DNA from: Nonomuraea aurantiaca
GTDB taxonomy: Bacteria; Actinomycetota; Actinomycetes; Streptosporangiales; Streptosporangiaceae
Direction: 5' to 3'
NCBI RefSeq assembly: GCF_020215705.1
Contig: NZ_JAIWNB010000031.1
Span: 54,634-118,633 of the forward strand
Length of the DNA: 64,000 nucleotides
The notes under the pieces are model-generated. The model was not told where the DNA came from and did not search any database. It worked only from the letters and a program-made list of their open reading frames with translations. Positions 16,733 to 25,921 of the stretch are shown piece after piece; position 1 is the stretch's first letter; the number at the start of each line of letters is the position of its first letter. A program made the translations under genes and the position numbers.

Positions 16733-17722
16733 ATGAACGTACCCACCATTCATCTGCTCGGCCTGGATCTCGACGAGCTGGCTGAGACCCGTGCCGTCAA
16801 TGACCGCATGGAGAAGCTGCTCGACGGCCAGGTGCCGCTGCATGTCCAGGACGATCCCGTGGCGGCTCGTGAGTTTCAGCGCGCGGGCGGAGGCGGGTTC
16901 CCCACCCTCGCGACGGTTCCCGAAGCGAGTTGGCGGACCGTGACCACCCCCGACGGCGGCCGGCTCCGGCTCCGGGCCTTTCTCCCGTCGGACGGGCGTA
17001 CACCGGAGGGCGTGTTCCTGCACTTCCACGGCGGTGGCGGGGTGATCGGCTCGGCGGACGGGCAGGATCCGCGCCTTCGCGATGTGGCCGCCAACTGCGG
17101 TGTGGCGGTGCTCAGCGTCGAGTACCGGCTGGCCCCGGAGCATCCTTACCCCGCGGGCAACGACGACGCCGAGCAGGCGGCGCTCTGGCTGGTGGCGAAC
17201 GCCGCCGCCGAGTTCGGCACGCAACGGCTGCTCATCGGCGGCGAGTCGGGCGGCGCGCGGCTGGCCGTCACCACGCTTCTGCGGCTGCGTGACCGGCACG
17301 CCGTGGCACCCGCCGAGGCGTTCCTGGCCGCGCAGCTCTCCTTCGGCGGTTACGACGTGGGCCATGGCACACCCAGCAGCCGCGCGTCGGGCGATCGAAA
17401 CCGGCTGATCAACCGGCCGATCCAGGAATGGTTCTGGAGCAAGCAGTTTCCGGGAATGTCGCCCGACAAACGACTCGATCCTGACATCTCGCCCCTCTAT
17501 GGCGACCTGCGTGGTCTGCCTCTCGCGCGGTTCACGGTGGGAACAGCCGACCCCGTGCTCGACGACACGCTGTTCATGGCGGCCCGCTGGGCGGCGGCCG
17601 GCAACATGGCCGAGCTGGTGGTGGCGGAGGAGGGCTGGCACGGGTTCACCTTGCATCCCACGGCGCTGGCCCAGCGGGAGTTGGCGGCCCAGGAGGAGTT
17701 CCTTCGCAGATGTCTGGCCTAA
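16733..17722 (+). CDS. alpha/beta hydrolase of the hormone-sensitive-lipase family
   Basis: The product is 329 aa from the ATG at 16733. The HSL oxyanion motif appears as HFHGGGGVIG (about 94-103), followed by VEYRLAPEHPYPAG. The nucleophile elbow is GGESGGA (GxSxG, with Glu in place of the common Asp). The acid is in GTADPVLDD and the histidine in GWHGFTLHP. All catalytic residues are present, so an active carboxylesterase or lipase is expected. The WYL regulator starts 36 bp downstream on the same strand, which suggests a regulator-enzyme unit. Confidence 0.9.
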   Translation: MNVPTIHLLGLDLDELAETRAVNDRMEKLLDGQVPLHVQDDPVAAREFQRAGGGGFPTLATVPEASWRTVTTPDGGRLRLRAFLPSDGRTPEGVFLHFHGGGGVIGSADGQDPRLRDVAANCGVAVLSVEYRLAPEHPYPAGNDDAEQAALWLVANAAAEFGTQRLLIGGESGGARLAVTTLLRLRDRHAVAPAEAFLAAQLSFGGYDVGHGTPSSRASGDRNRLINRPIQEWFWSKQFPGMSPDKRLDPDISPLYGDLRGLPLARFTVGTADPVLDDTLFMAARWAAAGNMAELVVAEEGWHGFTLHPTALAQRELAAQEEFLRRCLA

Positions 17723-17758
17723 CCTGGTACGCGTCCGTGCCTGTACCCCGATGACGCG

Positions 17759-18484
17759 ATGAACCGTACCGAACGCCTCTATGCCCTGGTAGACGAGCTG
17801 CGCGCGACCGCGCCCCGGCCGCGCACCGTGGGCTGGCTGGCGGACCGGTTCGGGGTGTCGCGGCGTACCATCCAGCGGGATCTACAGGCGCTGATGGAGG
17901 CCAGGGTGCCGGTGCGTGCGGAGGCCGGACCGCGCGGGGGCTGGTTCATCGACCGCGACACCGCTCTGCCGCCGATCAACCTCACCGCCGCGGAGGCACT
18001 GGCGGTGGCCGCGGCGCTGGCCGGGGCCGAGCAGACGACGCCGTTCTCGGCCGCGGGGCCGGCCGCCATGCGCAAGCTGGCGGCCGCCCTGAGCGAGTCC
18101 GCCGTGGAGGAAGTGCGCGCCCTGACCGAACGCATCCATGTGCTGCCCGCCCGCACTGCCTCAGGCGTACTCCCGGTGGTCGAGCAGGCGGTGGCCCGCC
18201 GGCGGGTTGTCTGGATCCGATACGCCGACTCGGCGGGGCGGGAAAGCGAGCGCGAGGTGGAGCCGGGCGGCCTGCTCACCGCCTCGGGCTCGTGGTATCT
18301 GATCGGCTGGTGCCGCAGCCGCCGAGCTGGGCGGGGCTTCCGCCTCGACCGCATCCTCGCCGCCGAACTGCGGGACGAGCCCTGCCCGGCCCGTACGGTG
18401 CCATCCTTGGACCACACCCTGGCCGAACGCGTCCGCCGGGCCGAAACGCTCCGGTCCCTCAGCCGGGGTACGACGCCCTCGTGA
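17759..18484 (+). CDS. HTH/WYL-domain transcriptional regulator (YafY-like)
   Basis: The 241-aa protein has an N-terminal DeoR/HTH_11 helix-turn-helix (VGWLADRFGVSRRTIQRDLQAL, about 24-45) and a C-terminal WYL domain in which the signature reads SWYLIGWCRSR followed by FRLDRI. WYL regulators sense small ligands or nucleic acids and often control adjacent genes. It immediately follows the esterase gene, so it may regulate that unit. Confidence 0.9.
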   Translation: MNRTERLYALVDELRATAPRPRTVGWLADRFGVSRRTIQRDLQALMEARVPVRAEAGPRGGWFIDRDTALPPINLTAAEALAVAAALAGAEQTTPFSAAGPAAMRKLAAALSESAVEEVRALTERIHVLPARTASGVLPVVEQAVARRRVVWIRYADSAGRESEREVEPGGLLTASGSWYLIGWCRSRRAGRGFRLDRILAAELRDEPCPARTVPSLDHTLAERVRRAETLRSLSRGTTPS

Positions 18485-18565
18485 TCCAAGCCGTCGCCCC
18501 CTGCGGCAGCGCGCCATGGCTTTTCCTTTTGGGAGTCCTCGGAGCGCCCTGGAGGGCCGGTCCTG

Positions 18566-19318
18566 ATGCGCGAGGAGGAGCAGTACACGCGTGACACACT
18601 GGGATCCGTGCCAAATCAGGACAGCAGGGACAGCGAAAGGCCCCCGGAACGTCTCGCGGCGACCACCGTGGTTGCCAGCACCGGCGACGAGGACCGACGA
18701 CACGTGCGGGACCGTGTGATCTTCTTCTCGGACGCGGTGATCGCGATCGCGCTCACCCTGCTCGCGCTGGAGCTGCCGGTGCCCGAGGGCCGGACCGAGA
18801 GCGAGATTTGGCACTCCTTCCTGGACCTCCTGTCGCCCGACTATCTGATCTTCGTGATCAGTTTCGTGGTGGCTGCTCGCCTCTGGTACAGCCACCAGCA
18901 GTTCTTCCGGTACGTTCACCGGGTCGACGCCCGCCTGACCGTGCTCAACCTGAGCTGGCTGCTCATGATCGTGCTGCTGCCGTTCGCGACCCGCGTCCTC
19001 GGCGCCACCGATCTCCGGTTCGGCACGATTTTGTACTCTGTCCTCATCGCCGGGATCTCCTTCGTGCTGGCCCTGATGGTCCACCACTGCGCCCGCCACG
19101 GCCTGTTCGACCAGGAGCGGGCCACCCCCCGATGGGTCCGCTCCTTTACTCTCGGCACGATCACCGCGACCGCCATCTTCCTCCTGTCCATCCCGGTGGC
19201 CTTCGTCGACGTCACCGCCGCGAAGTTGTTCTGGCTGCTGCTGTTCGTCGCGGCACGTGTGATGAACGCCCTGGTCCCGCGCGGCCTGCCGGATGGACCG
19301 CCGACCCCGCAGCCGTAG
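18566..19318 (+). CDS. TMEM175-family potassium-channel-like membrane protein
   Basis: The 250-aa protein has a hydrophilic N-terminal tail of about 45 residues and then RVIFFSDAVIAIALTLLALEL, the R-x3-FSD signature of the TMEM175 (DUF1211) family, whose hydrophobic residues form the K+ filter. About six transmembrane segments follow. GGAGGG lies upstream of the ATG at 18566; the start may be further downstream given the long polar tail. By homology it conducts K+ or protons across the cytoplasmic membrane. Confidence 0.88.
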   Translation: MREEEQYTRDTLGSVPNQDSRDSERPPERLAATTVVASTGDEDRRHVRDRVIFFSDAVIAIALTLLALELPVPEGRTESEIWHSFLDLLSPDYLIFVISFVVAARLWYSHQQFFRYVHRVDARLTVLNLSWLLMIVLLPFATRVLGATDLRFGTILYSVLIAGISFVLALMVHHCARHGLFDQERATPRWVRSFTLGTITATAIFLLSIPVAFVDVTAAKLFWLLLFVAARVMNALVPRGLPDGPPTPQP

Positions 19319-19386
19319 AACCCGCGAGTTTCTGCCGGCGCCGCTTGCCGGCGAACGTAGGGCGCCCTCGGCCGCGCATGAGACCT

Positions 19387-21945
19387 CTATGTGCTCGGGC
19401 AGTCGAACGCGCTCTTGGGCCCCCAGGTGGTCCTGAGGTCGTTGGTGTCGCGCTGCCCGCACTCCATGACGATGGAGGGCCCCATAGGCGTCGCGCGGAG
19501 CATCAGGAACCGCTTCTGGAGAGGAGCGGGCATCGCGGTCGCCCACGGATCCTTGACGAAACGGATGATCCCCGTCGCGCCCCGAAGCCCGGACTCTCCT
19601 CCGATGCGGTAGCGGAAATGGCTGGCCACTGATCCCCTCCCGCAGCCGGCCGGCCCGTTCTCCCGGCACACGGTATTGATTCCCGTCACCATGGTGACGA
19701 GGCCGTCATAGGCAACCGGCCCTCGCCAGTGGTCGTACCAGGGATCATTTGTGGTCTTGTACAGGTCCAGGTAACGGTGGGTGTAGTCATCCCCGGAGCT
19801 GTTGGGCGGGCTGCTCGGCAGCGCATGCGCGGCGTAGAAGAGCGTCACGCCGGCGAAGTCGGTGGGAAATCGCTCTTTGAGGACGGCCGTGGTCGAGAGG
19901 TCGCCACCGCTGATCACAGTGAACGACGCGGGGCAGGCGGCGCTGTCCTTGGCCGCGACGAGAAAGTCCCGCAGGCGCTCCGCCCTGCCGGACCAGAAGA
20001 CCACGGTGCGGTCGTCGGCATTTTGAGTCAGTTGCGCGCACGCCTTTTCGAGCAACTCCGAGTCGCTGGTCACGAATGTGCCCGCGGGATGGACAGACGT
20101 CGCCGACCCCGGCGGCGGGAACCAGATGACGTGAGCATTGTCCACGGGGAACTCGGTCACGAGGTCCTCCCCGAGCCGGAGGCTGTAGTTGTCAGTGGGG
20201 TCGCCGATGACCAGTGCCTTGTCAGCAGGGACACAGCGACCGGATTCACCCGTCTGGATGACGTTCGCCTGTCGAGCGAACGCCGCGAACATGCGCGCCT
20301 GGTACGGGTTGTCGAAGGAGATCTGATGGTAGAGCGGATGGGCCTGCATATCCTCGGAGGTAGCGCCCATGCCGAGGATGGGCAGCCCGCCGTCGCCGAG
20401 GGTCTTGACGGCCTCGAGTGTCTGCTGTCTGCTCTCGCCAAGCCCGATGACACCGAGGACGGTCTCGGTTGACTGCCGCACCACCTGCTGAGCGATCTGA
20501 GGCGCTTGGGCATAGCCCTTGCCGGCCTCCCGGATGTCGACTACGACGAAGACGTTGCCCGAGAGCCGATCCTTCGTTCGCGGATTGTCCTCGGCGAGCT
20601 CGTTCATCTTCCGTTGCGCCAGCCGGATGCCGTGCAGTTCGGGGAGCACGCCGTTGTAGGCGACTCCGGCGTCGAAGGCGCCCGCGACACCGGAGCCCAG
20701 ATAGACGATCCTCTTGATCGTGTATCTCATGTCGGGGTTCTTACTTGCCAGGCCCCTTACTCGCGTGTTCTCGTCGTCGATCGCCTGCTTGTCGGCGTTG
20801 TAGAGACGGGTCGCCTCCTGAGATGAGAGCAGGCCGAGCGGCGTGCTGGCCGTCGCTACATGACCAGCGGTCTCGCCGAGACAGGTCTCATCCCTGGACC
20901 AGGGCCAAAATTGGAAAAGCCGCGCGGCGCCGAAATAGCCACCAACGGTGGGGATCACGATCTGCAGGACGGCGACGACAGCAACCATGGCGGAGCTGCC
21001 CAGCCTCACAGGGATCTTGTACGCGCCGGCGAGCTGCTCCGCGGTGGCATCCGCCGCCATGTCCCTCGTCGTCACCCGAAGCTCGGTGTCTCCGTGCAGG
21101 ATGAGACGGAGCGTGGCCTCGGCGAGATTCGGAGCTCCCGCGGCCTGACCGGATCGAGCGTAAATCACGGTGATGTGTCGCGCTTTGGTGTCCTCTATCG
21201 CTTTCCGAACGAGGTCAGCGAGCTCGTCGCCGTTCTTGATGAACAGCAGGAAACCGCTCTGCCGGCGTCGCCGCCAAGGGGACAGACGCGGGGTGAACGC
21301 CGTGTCCAGATCGCACAGGAGCGCGCGGAGAAGTACGGCTTCCTTCTTCTGTTCGTCGCTGCCGCGCATGATGGTCGCGGCCTGCTCGAAAAAATCCCCG
21401 TGGCTTCCTCCCGCGAATTTGGCGAACCAGTTGCGGCGCATGCGGCGTCGCCATGCCCCGCCGAACCGCAGCTGTTCAAACCAGCCCGCGAACACGATGA
21501 CGAAGCCGACCAACCGGATCCACCAAAAGACCGGATCAGGCGCGCCCGGAAGTTGGATGAACCGGCACAGGAAAGGGTGGATCTTTCTGAAGGCACAATC
21601 CTGCGGATCCATTCCGGCGAAGGCATCCGACTCGAGTGCCCTGAAGACGTTGTATTGGGGGAAGTGAAACGTGCCCCACCCTCTCGGAGCTGTCAGCCCC
21701 ATCGCGATCTGCTGCGCCACCCGAGCCCGCTCATCCACCACCGCGTGCGGCACCAGCGGCGTCCTGCCGAGCCGCAGCCGGTTTGTCAAGGCGTCGATGA
21801 GTACCGTGGGCGCCAAAGTGGCCGGACCGCCCGCGGCTCCCTCATGAATTCCTATGAGCAGGCTGCTCCGCCACTTCCTGCGGCGAAGCACCTTTTTGAA
21901 GACGGCTTTGGCGAAGTCGTCGAAGATCTGCTCCCGGCTGGTCAT
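19387..21945 (-). CDS. large membrane protein: NTPase-like cytoplasmic half, TM segment, type I periplasmic-binding-like extracellular domain
   Basis: This protein of about 850 aa (ATG at 21945; an upstream TTG at 21984 is possible) has an N-terminal region beginning FDDFAKAVFKKVLRRR that resembles STAND-like actinobacterial proteins, but I see no clean Walker A. A hydrophobic segment near 140 and a strong one near 325-345 (MVAVVAVLQIVIPTVGG) separate it from a C-terminal part of about 500 aa. That part resembles branched-chain amino-acid-binding proteins (VIGLGESRQQTLEAVKTL, GLPILGMGATSEDM, ISFDNPYQARMFAAFA). The layout suggests a ligand receptor that signals inward rather than a transporter, since no ABC permease or ATPase is nearby. 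Ligand and output are unknown. Confidence 0.7.
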   Translation of the reverse strand: MTSREQIFDDFAKAVFKKVLRRRKWRSSLLIGIHEGAAGGPATLAPTVLIDALTNRLRLGRTPLVPHAVVDERARVAQQIAMGLTAPRGWGTFHFPQYNVFRALESDAFAGMDPQDCAFRKIHPFLCRFIQLPGAPDPVFWWIRLVGFVIVFAGWFEQLRFGGAWRRRMRRNWFAKFAGGSHGDFFEQAATIMRGSDEQKKEAVLLRALLCDLDTAFTPRLSPWRRRRQSGFLLFIKNGDELADLVRKAIEDTKARHITVIYARSGQAAGAPNLAEATLRLILHGDTELRVTTRDMAADATAEQLAGAYKIPVRLGSSAMVAVVAVLQIVIPTVGGYFGAARLFQFWPWSRDETCLGETAGHVATASTPLGLLSSQEATRLYNADKQAIDDENTRVRGLASKNPDMRYTIKRIVYLGSGVAGAFDAGVAYNGVLPELHGIRLAQRKMNELAEDNPRTKDRLSGNVFVVVDIREAGKGYAQAPQIAQQVVRQSTETVLGVIGLGESRQQTLEAVKTLGDGGLPILGMGATSEDMQAHPLYHQISFDNPYQARMFAAFARQANVIQTGESGRCVPADKALVIGDPTDNYSLRLGEDLVTEFPVDNAHVIWFPPPGSATSVHPAGTFVTSDSELLEKACAQLTQNADDRTVVFWSGRAERLRDFLVAAKDSAACPASFTVISGGDLSTTAVLKERFPTDFAGVTLFYAAHALPSSPPNSSGDDYTHRYLDLYKTTNDPWYDHWRGPVAYDGLVTMVTGINTVCRENGPAGCGRGSVASHFRYRIGGESGLRGATGIIRFVKDPWATAMPAPLQKRFLMLRATPMGPSIVMECGQRDTNDLRTTWGPKSAFDCPST

Positions 21946-22285
21946 GTAGAGAAGTATTTTCCGGCAGGCGTCTGTGGCGGGCAAGAGAAGTCAAGCTGCA
22001 ACACAGATGTGACGGGCACGGACAAGGGAGCGGCCAATAGCGGTAAAGGCGGCCATCTCTCTCAAATCACTGCTATTACCCAAAAGATCTCCAAGGGTCC
22101 ATACCCGACGGTTCGGGACGCCTTTTTCCGGGGACCGAGATTGACAGCTCACGATCAGCTCACAGACATTGGGAACGCTCCCAACGCCCTTCCAGGGAGG
22201 CCACGCCACAGCTCGGCATCGCAGGCTGGCCGCCATGAACCAGGTCGCCGTCACCGCTTCTCGATCTCTTTCTGAAGAAGACACC

Positions 22286-22705
22286 ATGGAGCTTCTGGCC
22301 AGGAATCAGGGGCTGTTCCTGGCCTTGTACCGGTTCGTGGTGGGTCTGCTGTTCGCCTGCCACGGCGCCGCGACCCTCTTCAACGTGCTGGGCGGCCCGC
22401 ACGGCCAGGCACCCGGCTTCGGGCAGTGGCCCGGGTGGTGGGCCGCGGTCATCGAACTGGTCGGCGGGATCTTCGTCCTGCTCGGGCTGGGCACCCGCGT
22501 CGCCGCCATCGTCTGCTCCGGCGCCATGGCGTACGCCTACTTCGTGGTTCACCAGCCCCAGGCGCTGTTCCCGATCCAGAACGGCGGCGAACAGGCCGCC
22601 CTCTTCTGCTGGTCGTTCCTGATCATCGCCGTCTTCGGGCCCGGACGCTGGGCATTGGCCACGCTGCTGCCCTCGCGAACTCTGGAATACCGCACTAGCA
22701 GATGA
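22286..22705 (+). CDS. DoxX-family membrane protein
   Basis: The 139-aa product from the ATG at 22286 (GAAGAAG upstream; an in-frame ATG at 22235 is an alternative) has four transmembrane helices. Family features include the YRFVVGLLFACHGAATLF segment, the GGIFVLLGLGTRVAA helix and AYFVVHQPQALFPIQNGGE. DoxX proteins are small integral membrane proteins with roles in redox stress or quinone-linked processes; exact function unknown. It converges on the DHFR-like gene with a terminator hairpin between them. Confidence 0.88.
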   Translation: MELLARNQGLFLALYRFVVGLLFACHGAATLFNVLGGPHGQAPGFGQWPGWWAAVIELVGGIFVLLGLGTRVAAIVCSGAMAYAYFVVHQPQALFPIQNGGEQAALFCWSFLIIAVFGPGRWALATLLPSRTLEYRTSR

Positions 22706-22737
22706 CGGCCCCCGATCCCCGGCGGCGGCCACAGCTC

Positions 22738-22766
22738 GTCACGGGGTCCCTTCTGGACCCCGTGAC
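22738..22766. terminator. bidirectional hairpin terminator between convergent genes
   Basis: GTCACGGGGTCC (22738-22749) and GGACCCCGTGAC (22755-22766) form a perfect 12-bp stem with a 5-nt loop. It lies between the DoxX stop at 22705 and the end of the convergent DHFR-like gene at 22817. Confidence 0.9.
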
Positions 22767-22816
22767 ACGGCGGCGTGCCGGGTTTAGAGGAGCGGTGAAC
22801 GGGCCGGCACCGACTT

Positions 22817-23425
22817 CTACTGCTCGTCCTGGGGCAGGTGCGTCTTGGCGTCGTCGTACGAGCCGTCGGCGGTGGCCGGAGCAGGCCGGTAGACCAGGTA
22901 CAGCACGCCCGTCGCGAACGTCTCGGACTTGATCAACTCCAGCGGGACAGTGGTGTCCCCCTCGTCGAACAGGCGCTCGCCCTTGCGAACCGCGATCGGG
23001 TGCACCAGCAGGTGCAGCTCGTCCAGCAACCTCGCCTGCAGCAGCTGACGGATCACCGAGATCGAGCCGCTCATCGCGATCCGGCCGCCCTCCTCGTTCT
23101 TCAGCGCGGTCACGGCCTCGACCAGGTCGCCCTGGAGCAGTTCGGAGTTGCGCCACGTGAACTCCAAGGGCTGGCGCGACACCACGATCTTCCGCGCCTC
23201 GCCCAGCGTCTTGGCGTAGCCGGCGTCTTCGCCACCCGCCGCCTCCCGCTCCGGCCACGCGCCGGCGAAGCTGTCATAGGTCTTGCGGCCCAGGAGCAGG
23301 GTGTCGGCCATCTGGCCGCCCACGGCCGCGCCCATCTCGTCGTTGAAGTACGGGAAGTGCCACTCCGCCGGCTCCTCGACGACGCCGTCGAGGGAGATGA
23401 AGAGGCTTGCGGCGATCGTCCTCAT
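22817..23425 (-). CDS. dihydrofolate-reductase-like (RibD C-terminal domain) protein
   Basis: The 202-aa protein begins MRTIAASLFISLDGVVEEP and carries LLLGRKTYDSFAGAWP and KIVVSRQ, then MSGSISVIRQLLQARLLDELHLLVHPI. These are the landmarks of the YyaP/RibD-C family that shares the DHFR fold and binds NADPH. The reaction is unknown for most members. GAGGAACATC precedes the ATG at 23425. Confidence 0.88.
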   Translation of the reverse strand: MRTIAASLFISLDGVVEEPAEWHFPYFNDEMGAAVGGQMADTLLLGRKTYDSFAGAWPEREAAGGEDAGYAKTLGEARKIVVSRQPLEFTWRNSELLQGDLVEAVTALKNEEGGRIAMSGSISVIRQLLQARLLDELHLLVHPIAVRKGERLFDEGDTTVPLELIKSETFATGVLYLVYRPAPATADGSYDDAKTHLPQDEQ

Positions 23426-23478
23426 GATGTTCCTCCTGATAGGGCTTTTCGATGTGCCTGCAGCCTCGCGGAACCGGC

Positions 23479-24060
23479 TTACGAGTTTCTTAAGGTCTTC
23501 CTCTGCTCAATGAGCCGGCTCAGGCACTCGGGTACGAGCGGGTTGTAGCGGTCAACGGGTTCGGGCCGGGTTCCGGCCCGCCTCAGGTGGTGCACCTGCG
23601 GCGGATCGGTGCCGGCGTCGGTTTCGCGTCGCAGCGGGGCCAGGCCGGTCAGCAGCCAGTAGGCCAGGGCACCGACGCCGTACAGATCGGACAGACTGCT
23701 GGGGGCGGCGTCGGTGACGCCGAGTTGCTCGGGGCTGGCGAACCATTTGGTGCCGCCGGGCATGACCGTCGACACGCTTTTGCCGGCCTGGTGCAGTTGT
23801 GACATTCCCCAGTCGATGATCTTGATGGTGGCGGGGCTGTCCAGGACGATGTTCTGCGGCTTGATGTCGAGGTGGATGATGTCGCTCAGGGCGGCGGCCT
23901 GCAACCCGGCCAGCACGTGGTCCAGGATCCGCAGGCTCCACCTCAGGGAGATGTCGGCGCCTGGCCTGCCGTGGAGGTGGAGGTTGAGGCTGCCTGGCTG
24001 GTTGAGGGGCGAGATAAGGTAGACCGCCTGGGATCTGGGATCCTCGCCGGCGTCGATGAT
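23479..24060 (-). pseudogene. serine/threonine protein kinase fragment lacking the N-lobe
   Basis: The frame ending at 23479 carries a kinase C-lobe: LSDIIHLDIKPQNIVL (catalytic loop with the base Asp), IKIIDWGMS (DFG position as DWG), GGTKWFASPEQLG (activation loop end) and DLYGVGALAYWLLTG. Upstream of about 24060 the frame becomes Arg/Pro-rich antisense-like sequence. The glycine-rich loop, catalytic lysine and alphaC helix are absent. The fragment abuts a STAS domain truncated at the same point, so a deletion probably removed the STAS C-terminus together with the kinase N-lobe. It is not expected to be active. Confidence 0.8.
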
Positions 24061-24341
24061 CTGGCCAGGTGCGGGCGGGGGGCGGCCAGGCCGAGGACGA
24101 TGCCCAGGGATCTGGCCCGGCGCTGGACACCGACCACGACGCCCAGCCCGGCGGCGTCGCAGAACGACACCCCGGACAGGTCGAGAACGAGCAGGCTGGT
24201 GCTGTGCCACAACGCGCGCAGCAGGCGTTCGCGCACCGCCTCGCCGGTGCCGATGTCCAACTCGTCGCACAGGCGGACAACGGTGGCGGTGGCGGGGACG
24301 AGCCACAGACCTGTCCCGATGCGGGGATGGAGGGCCGTCAT
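24055..24341 (-). pseudogene. STAS-domain protein truncated at its C-terminus
   Basis: ATG at 24341 overlaps the preceding STAS gene's stop (TAATG), so the two were translationally coupled. The first ~95 residues are a STAS fold: LVLDLSGVSFCDAAGLGVVV includes the conserved D-S/T phosphorylation-loop region. After GLAAPRPHLAR the sequence turns into low-complexity residues, and the real downstream frame is the kinase C-lobe. The last helix of the STAS domain is missing. It would have acted as an anti-anti-sigma-like antagonist. Confidence 0.75.
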
Positions 24342-24703
24342 TAGGTGCTCCGATCCTGTAGGCGAAGACCGGCCGTCTGGTGCCAGCCGGTGAGCTGGAA
24401 CAGGCGTCGCAGCTGCGGGGAGGGCGAGCGCAACGTCAGAGCATGGCCGTCGCGCATACCGGCGGCGGCGGCGACCAGGGCGCGCAGTCCGCCGACGTCG
24501 CAGAACACCAGGCCGCTCAGGTCGACGCAGAAGCCGCCGCCGCCTGCCAGCGCGGCCAGTGCCCCGGTCAGGGCCGGTAGGGTGGCGTGGTCGAGCTCAC
24601 CTTCGATCCGCAGGCCCGCGGGATCGACCAGCGGCGTGATGTGCAAGAGCCGATCGGCGAGCGTGTCGGGGGTGCGTGCGCCGAGTGTGTCCGCGGTGTT
24701 CAT
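24341..24703 (-). CDS. STAS-domain protein (anti-sigma factor antagonist-like)
   Basis: The 120-aa product contains LRIEGELDHATLPALTGAL and FCVDLSGLVFCDVGGLRALV, the strand-loop-helix of STAS domains. In this loop the usual phosphorylatable Ser/Thr after D-x-x-G is replaced by a CDVGG arrangement, so regulation by phosphorylation may differ. It lies upstream of, and is coupled to, a second, broken STAS gene and a headless kinase, suggesting a former partner-switching module. Confidence 0.82.
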   Translation of the reverse strand: MNTADTLGARTPDTLADRLLHITPLVDPAGLRIEGELDHATLPALTGALAALAGGGGFCVDLSGLVFCDVGGLRALVAAAAGMRDGHALTLRSPSPQLRRLFQLTGWHQTAGLRLQDRST

Positions 24704-24921
24704 GCTGGCTCCTACGGGCGGGGAGTGCGGGATAAGGTGGCCGCGGGTGTGAGGCGGTCATGAACACGTTGCGGAGGGGCGGCGTGAGCGGAGCCGTCTG
24801 GTGCGATGGTCTGATCATCTGGCGGGCTCGACCAGGTGGAAAGCGGCAATCCGCACAAGGCTTATCATCAGCCGTGATCATCGGGGCGGATCGCGGTCGG
24901 AGCTAAAGGACGGCATGGTGA

Positions 24922-25185
24922 ATGGCGTTGACTGCTCAACCTCCGCTGCCGCCGGATCAGAATGACGGCGTGGATCAGGCTCTGACCGACGTCTTGATGG
25001 CGATCGGTACCGCTTCGCGCGCCCTCGCCTTTCAGCACGCGATGCGCATGGCCTGTCGTGGTGACCGGCAGCGGCTGGCCGCCTGTCTGGAGACGATGAC
25101 GCCTGGTCGGCTCGCCGAGGTGGCCGCCGCCGCCCGGTTGCTGAGCGCCGCAACCGAGCAGGCGCTCGCCAGGAGGAACCCGTAG
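24922..25185 (+). CDS. small hypothetical protein
   Basis: This 87-aa helical protein is Ala/Leu-rich with short amphipathic segments (QALTDVLMAIGTASRALAF, RLAEVAAAARLLSAATEQAL). It is divergent from the STAS genes and has AAGGAC 11 bp upstream. Codon usage is typical for the window and the N-terminus (QPPLPPDQNDG) is disordered. I do not recognise the family. Confidence 0.55.
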   Translation: MALTAQPPLPPDQNDGVDQALTDVLMAIGTASRALAFQHAMRMACRGDRQRLAACLETMTPGRLAEVAAAARLLSAATEQALARRNP

Positions 25186-25257
25186 CGCTCGGGCAGTGTC
25201 CCGCCAAGACGTGTGATCAGGAGGCGTGGTCGCCGGGGCGGGGAAAGTGTTCGCCGG

Positions 25258-25656
25258 TCAGCGGTTCTGACGGCGTCGCCGGCTGGCCAGACGCCGGAGT
25301 TGGGTGATGCGAGCGGTGCCGAGCACGAGAGTGAGCAGGATCCCGCTGAGCATGGCGATCAGCATCGCGACCGCGAGCGGCAGCGTGCCGTGCAGGCCGA
25401 GGAAGGACACCTGCGTGGCGGTGGTGTTCTGCAGCATGAACACGATGAAGGCGACGGACACGAGCGTGGCGACCCACACACCCGCCCAGGCCACGCTGGT
25501 ACGGGTGACGGGCACCGGCCTGGAGTTCTCGGCGCTTGAGCCCGGGCCCGCGGGGCGCTCGGCCGGCGCCGGTAAGCTCTCGCCTTGAGGCACATCGGCT
25601 TCAGCCGTCTCAGCAGATGGCCCGGATCTGGTGCGGAAGCGGTGCAGGATGTCCAT
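25258..25656 (-). CDS. LapA/DUF1049-domain membrane protein
   Basis: The 132-aa protein has a disordered N-terminal ~48 residues and then two transmembrane helices: VWVATLVSVAFIVFMLQNT and LAVAMLIAMLSGILLTLVLG. The connecting FMLQNTTATQVSFLG turn is characteristic of the LapA/YciS (DUF1049) family. The C-terminus is strongly basic (RRLASRRRRQNR). Its function in actinobacteria is unclear. Confidence 0.85.
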   Translation of the reverse strand: MDILHRFRTRSGPSAETAEADVPQGESLPAPAERPAGPGSSAENSRPVPVTRTSVAWAGVWVATLVSVAFIVFMLQNTTATQVSFLGLHGTLPLAVAMLIAMLSGILLTLVLGTARITQLRRLASRRRRQNR

Positions 25657-25921
25657 GACAACCCTTTCGGTGAGCCGGCCTGTCAGGCACCTCTAATGCG
25701 GCGGGATGTCGTCGTTTCCGGATACCTCGAATCTACGTCACTCATCCGGCACGCCAAGCGGGCGCTCACCGGAGCGGCCGGCCAGGCGGTCAACGCCGCC
25801 AGGCCCCCTTCCGGGCCTTCGGTCATGCGGGATGTGAATCCCGGGTGCCCGGGACGCCGGCAGCTCCTTTGCCGCCCGCTCGATATTCGAAGGCCGGCAT
25901 AAAAAATGCCCGCGCCATGAC

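Noticed and set aside
18161..19669. 502-aa minus-strand ORF over the WYL and TMEM175 genes
   Set aside because: Composition typical of antisense GC-rich frames.
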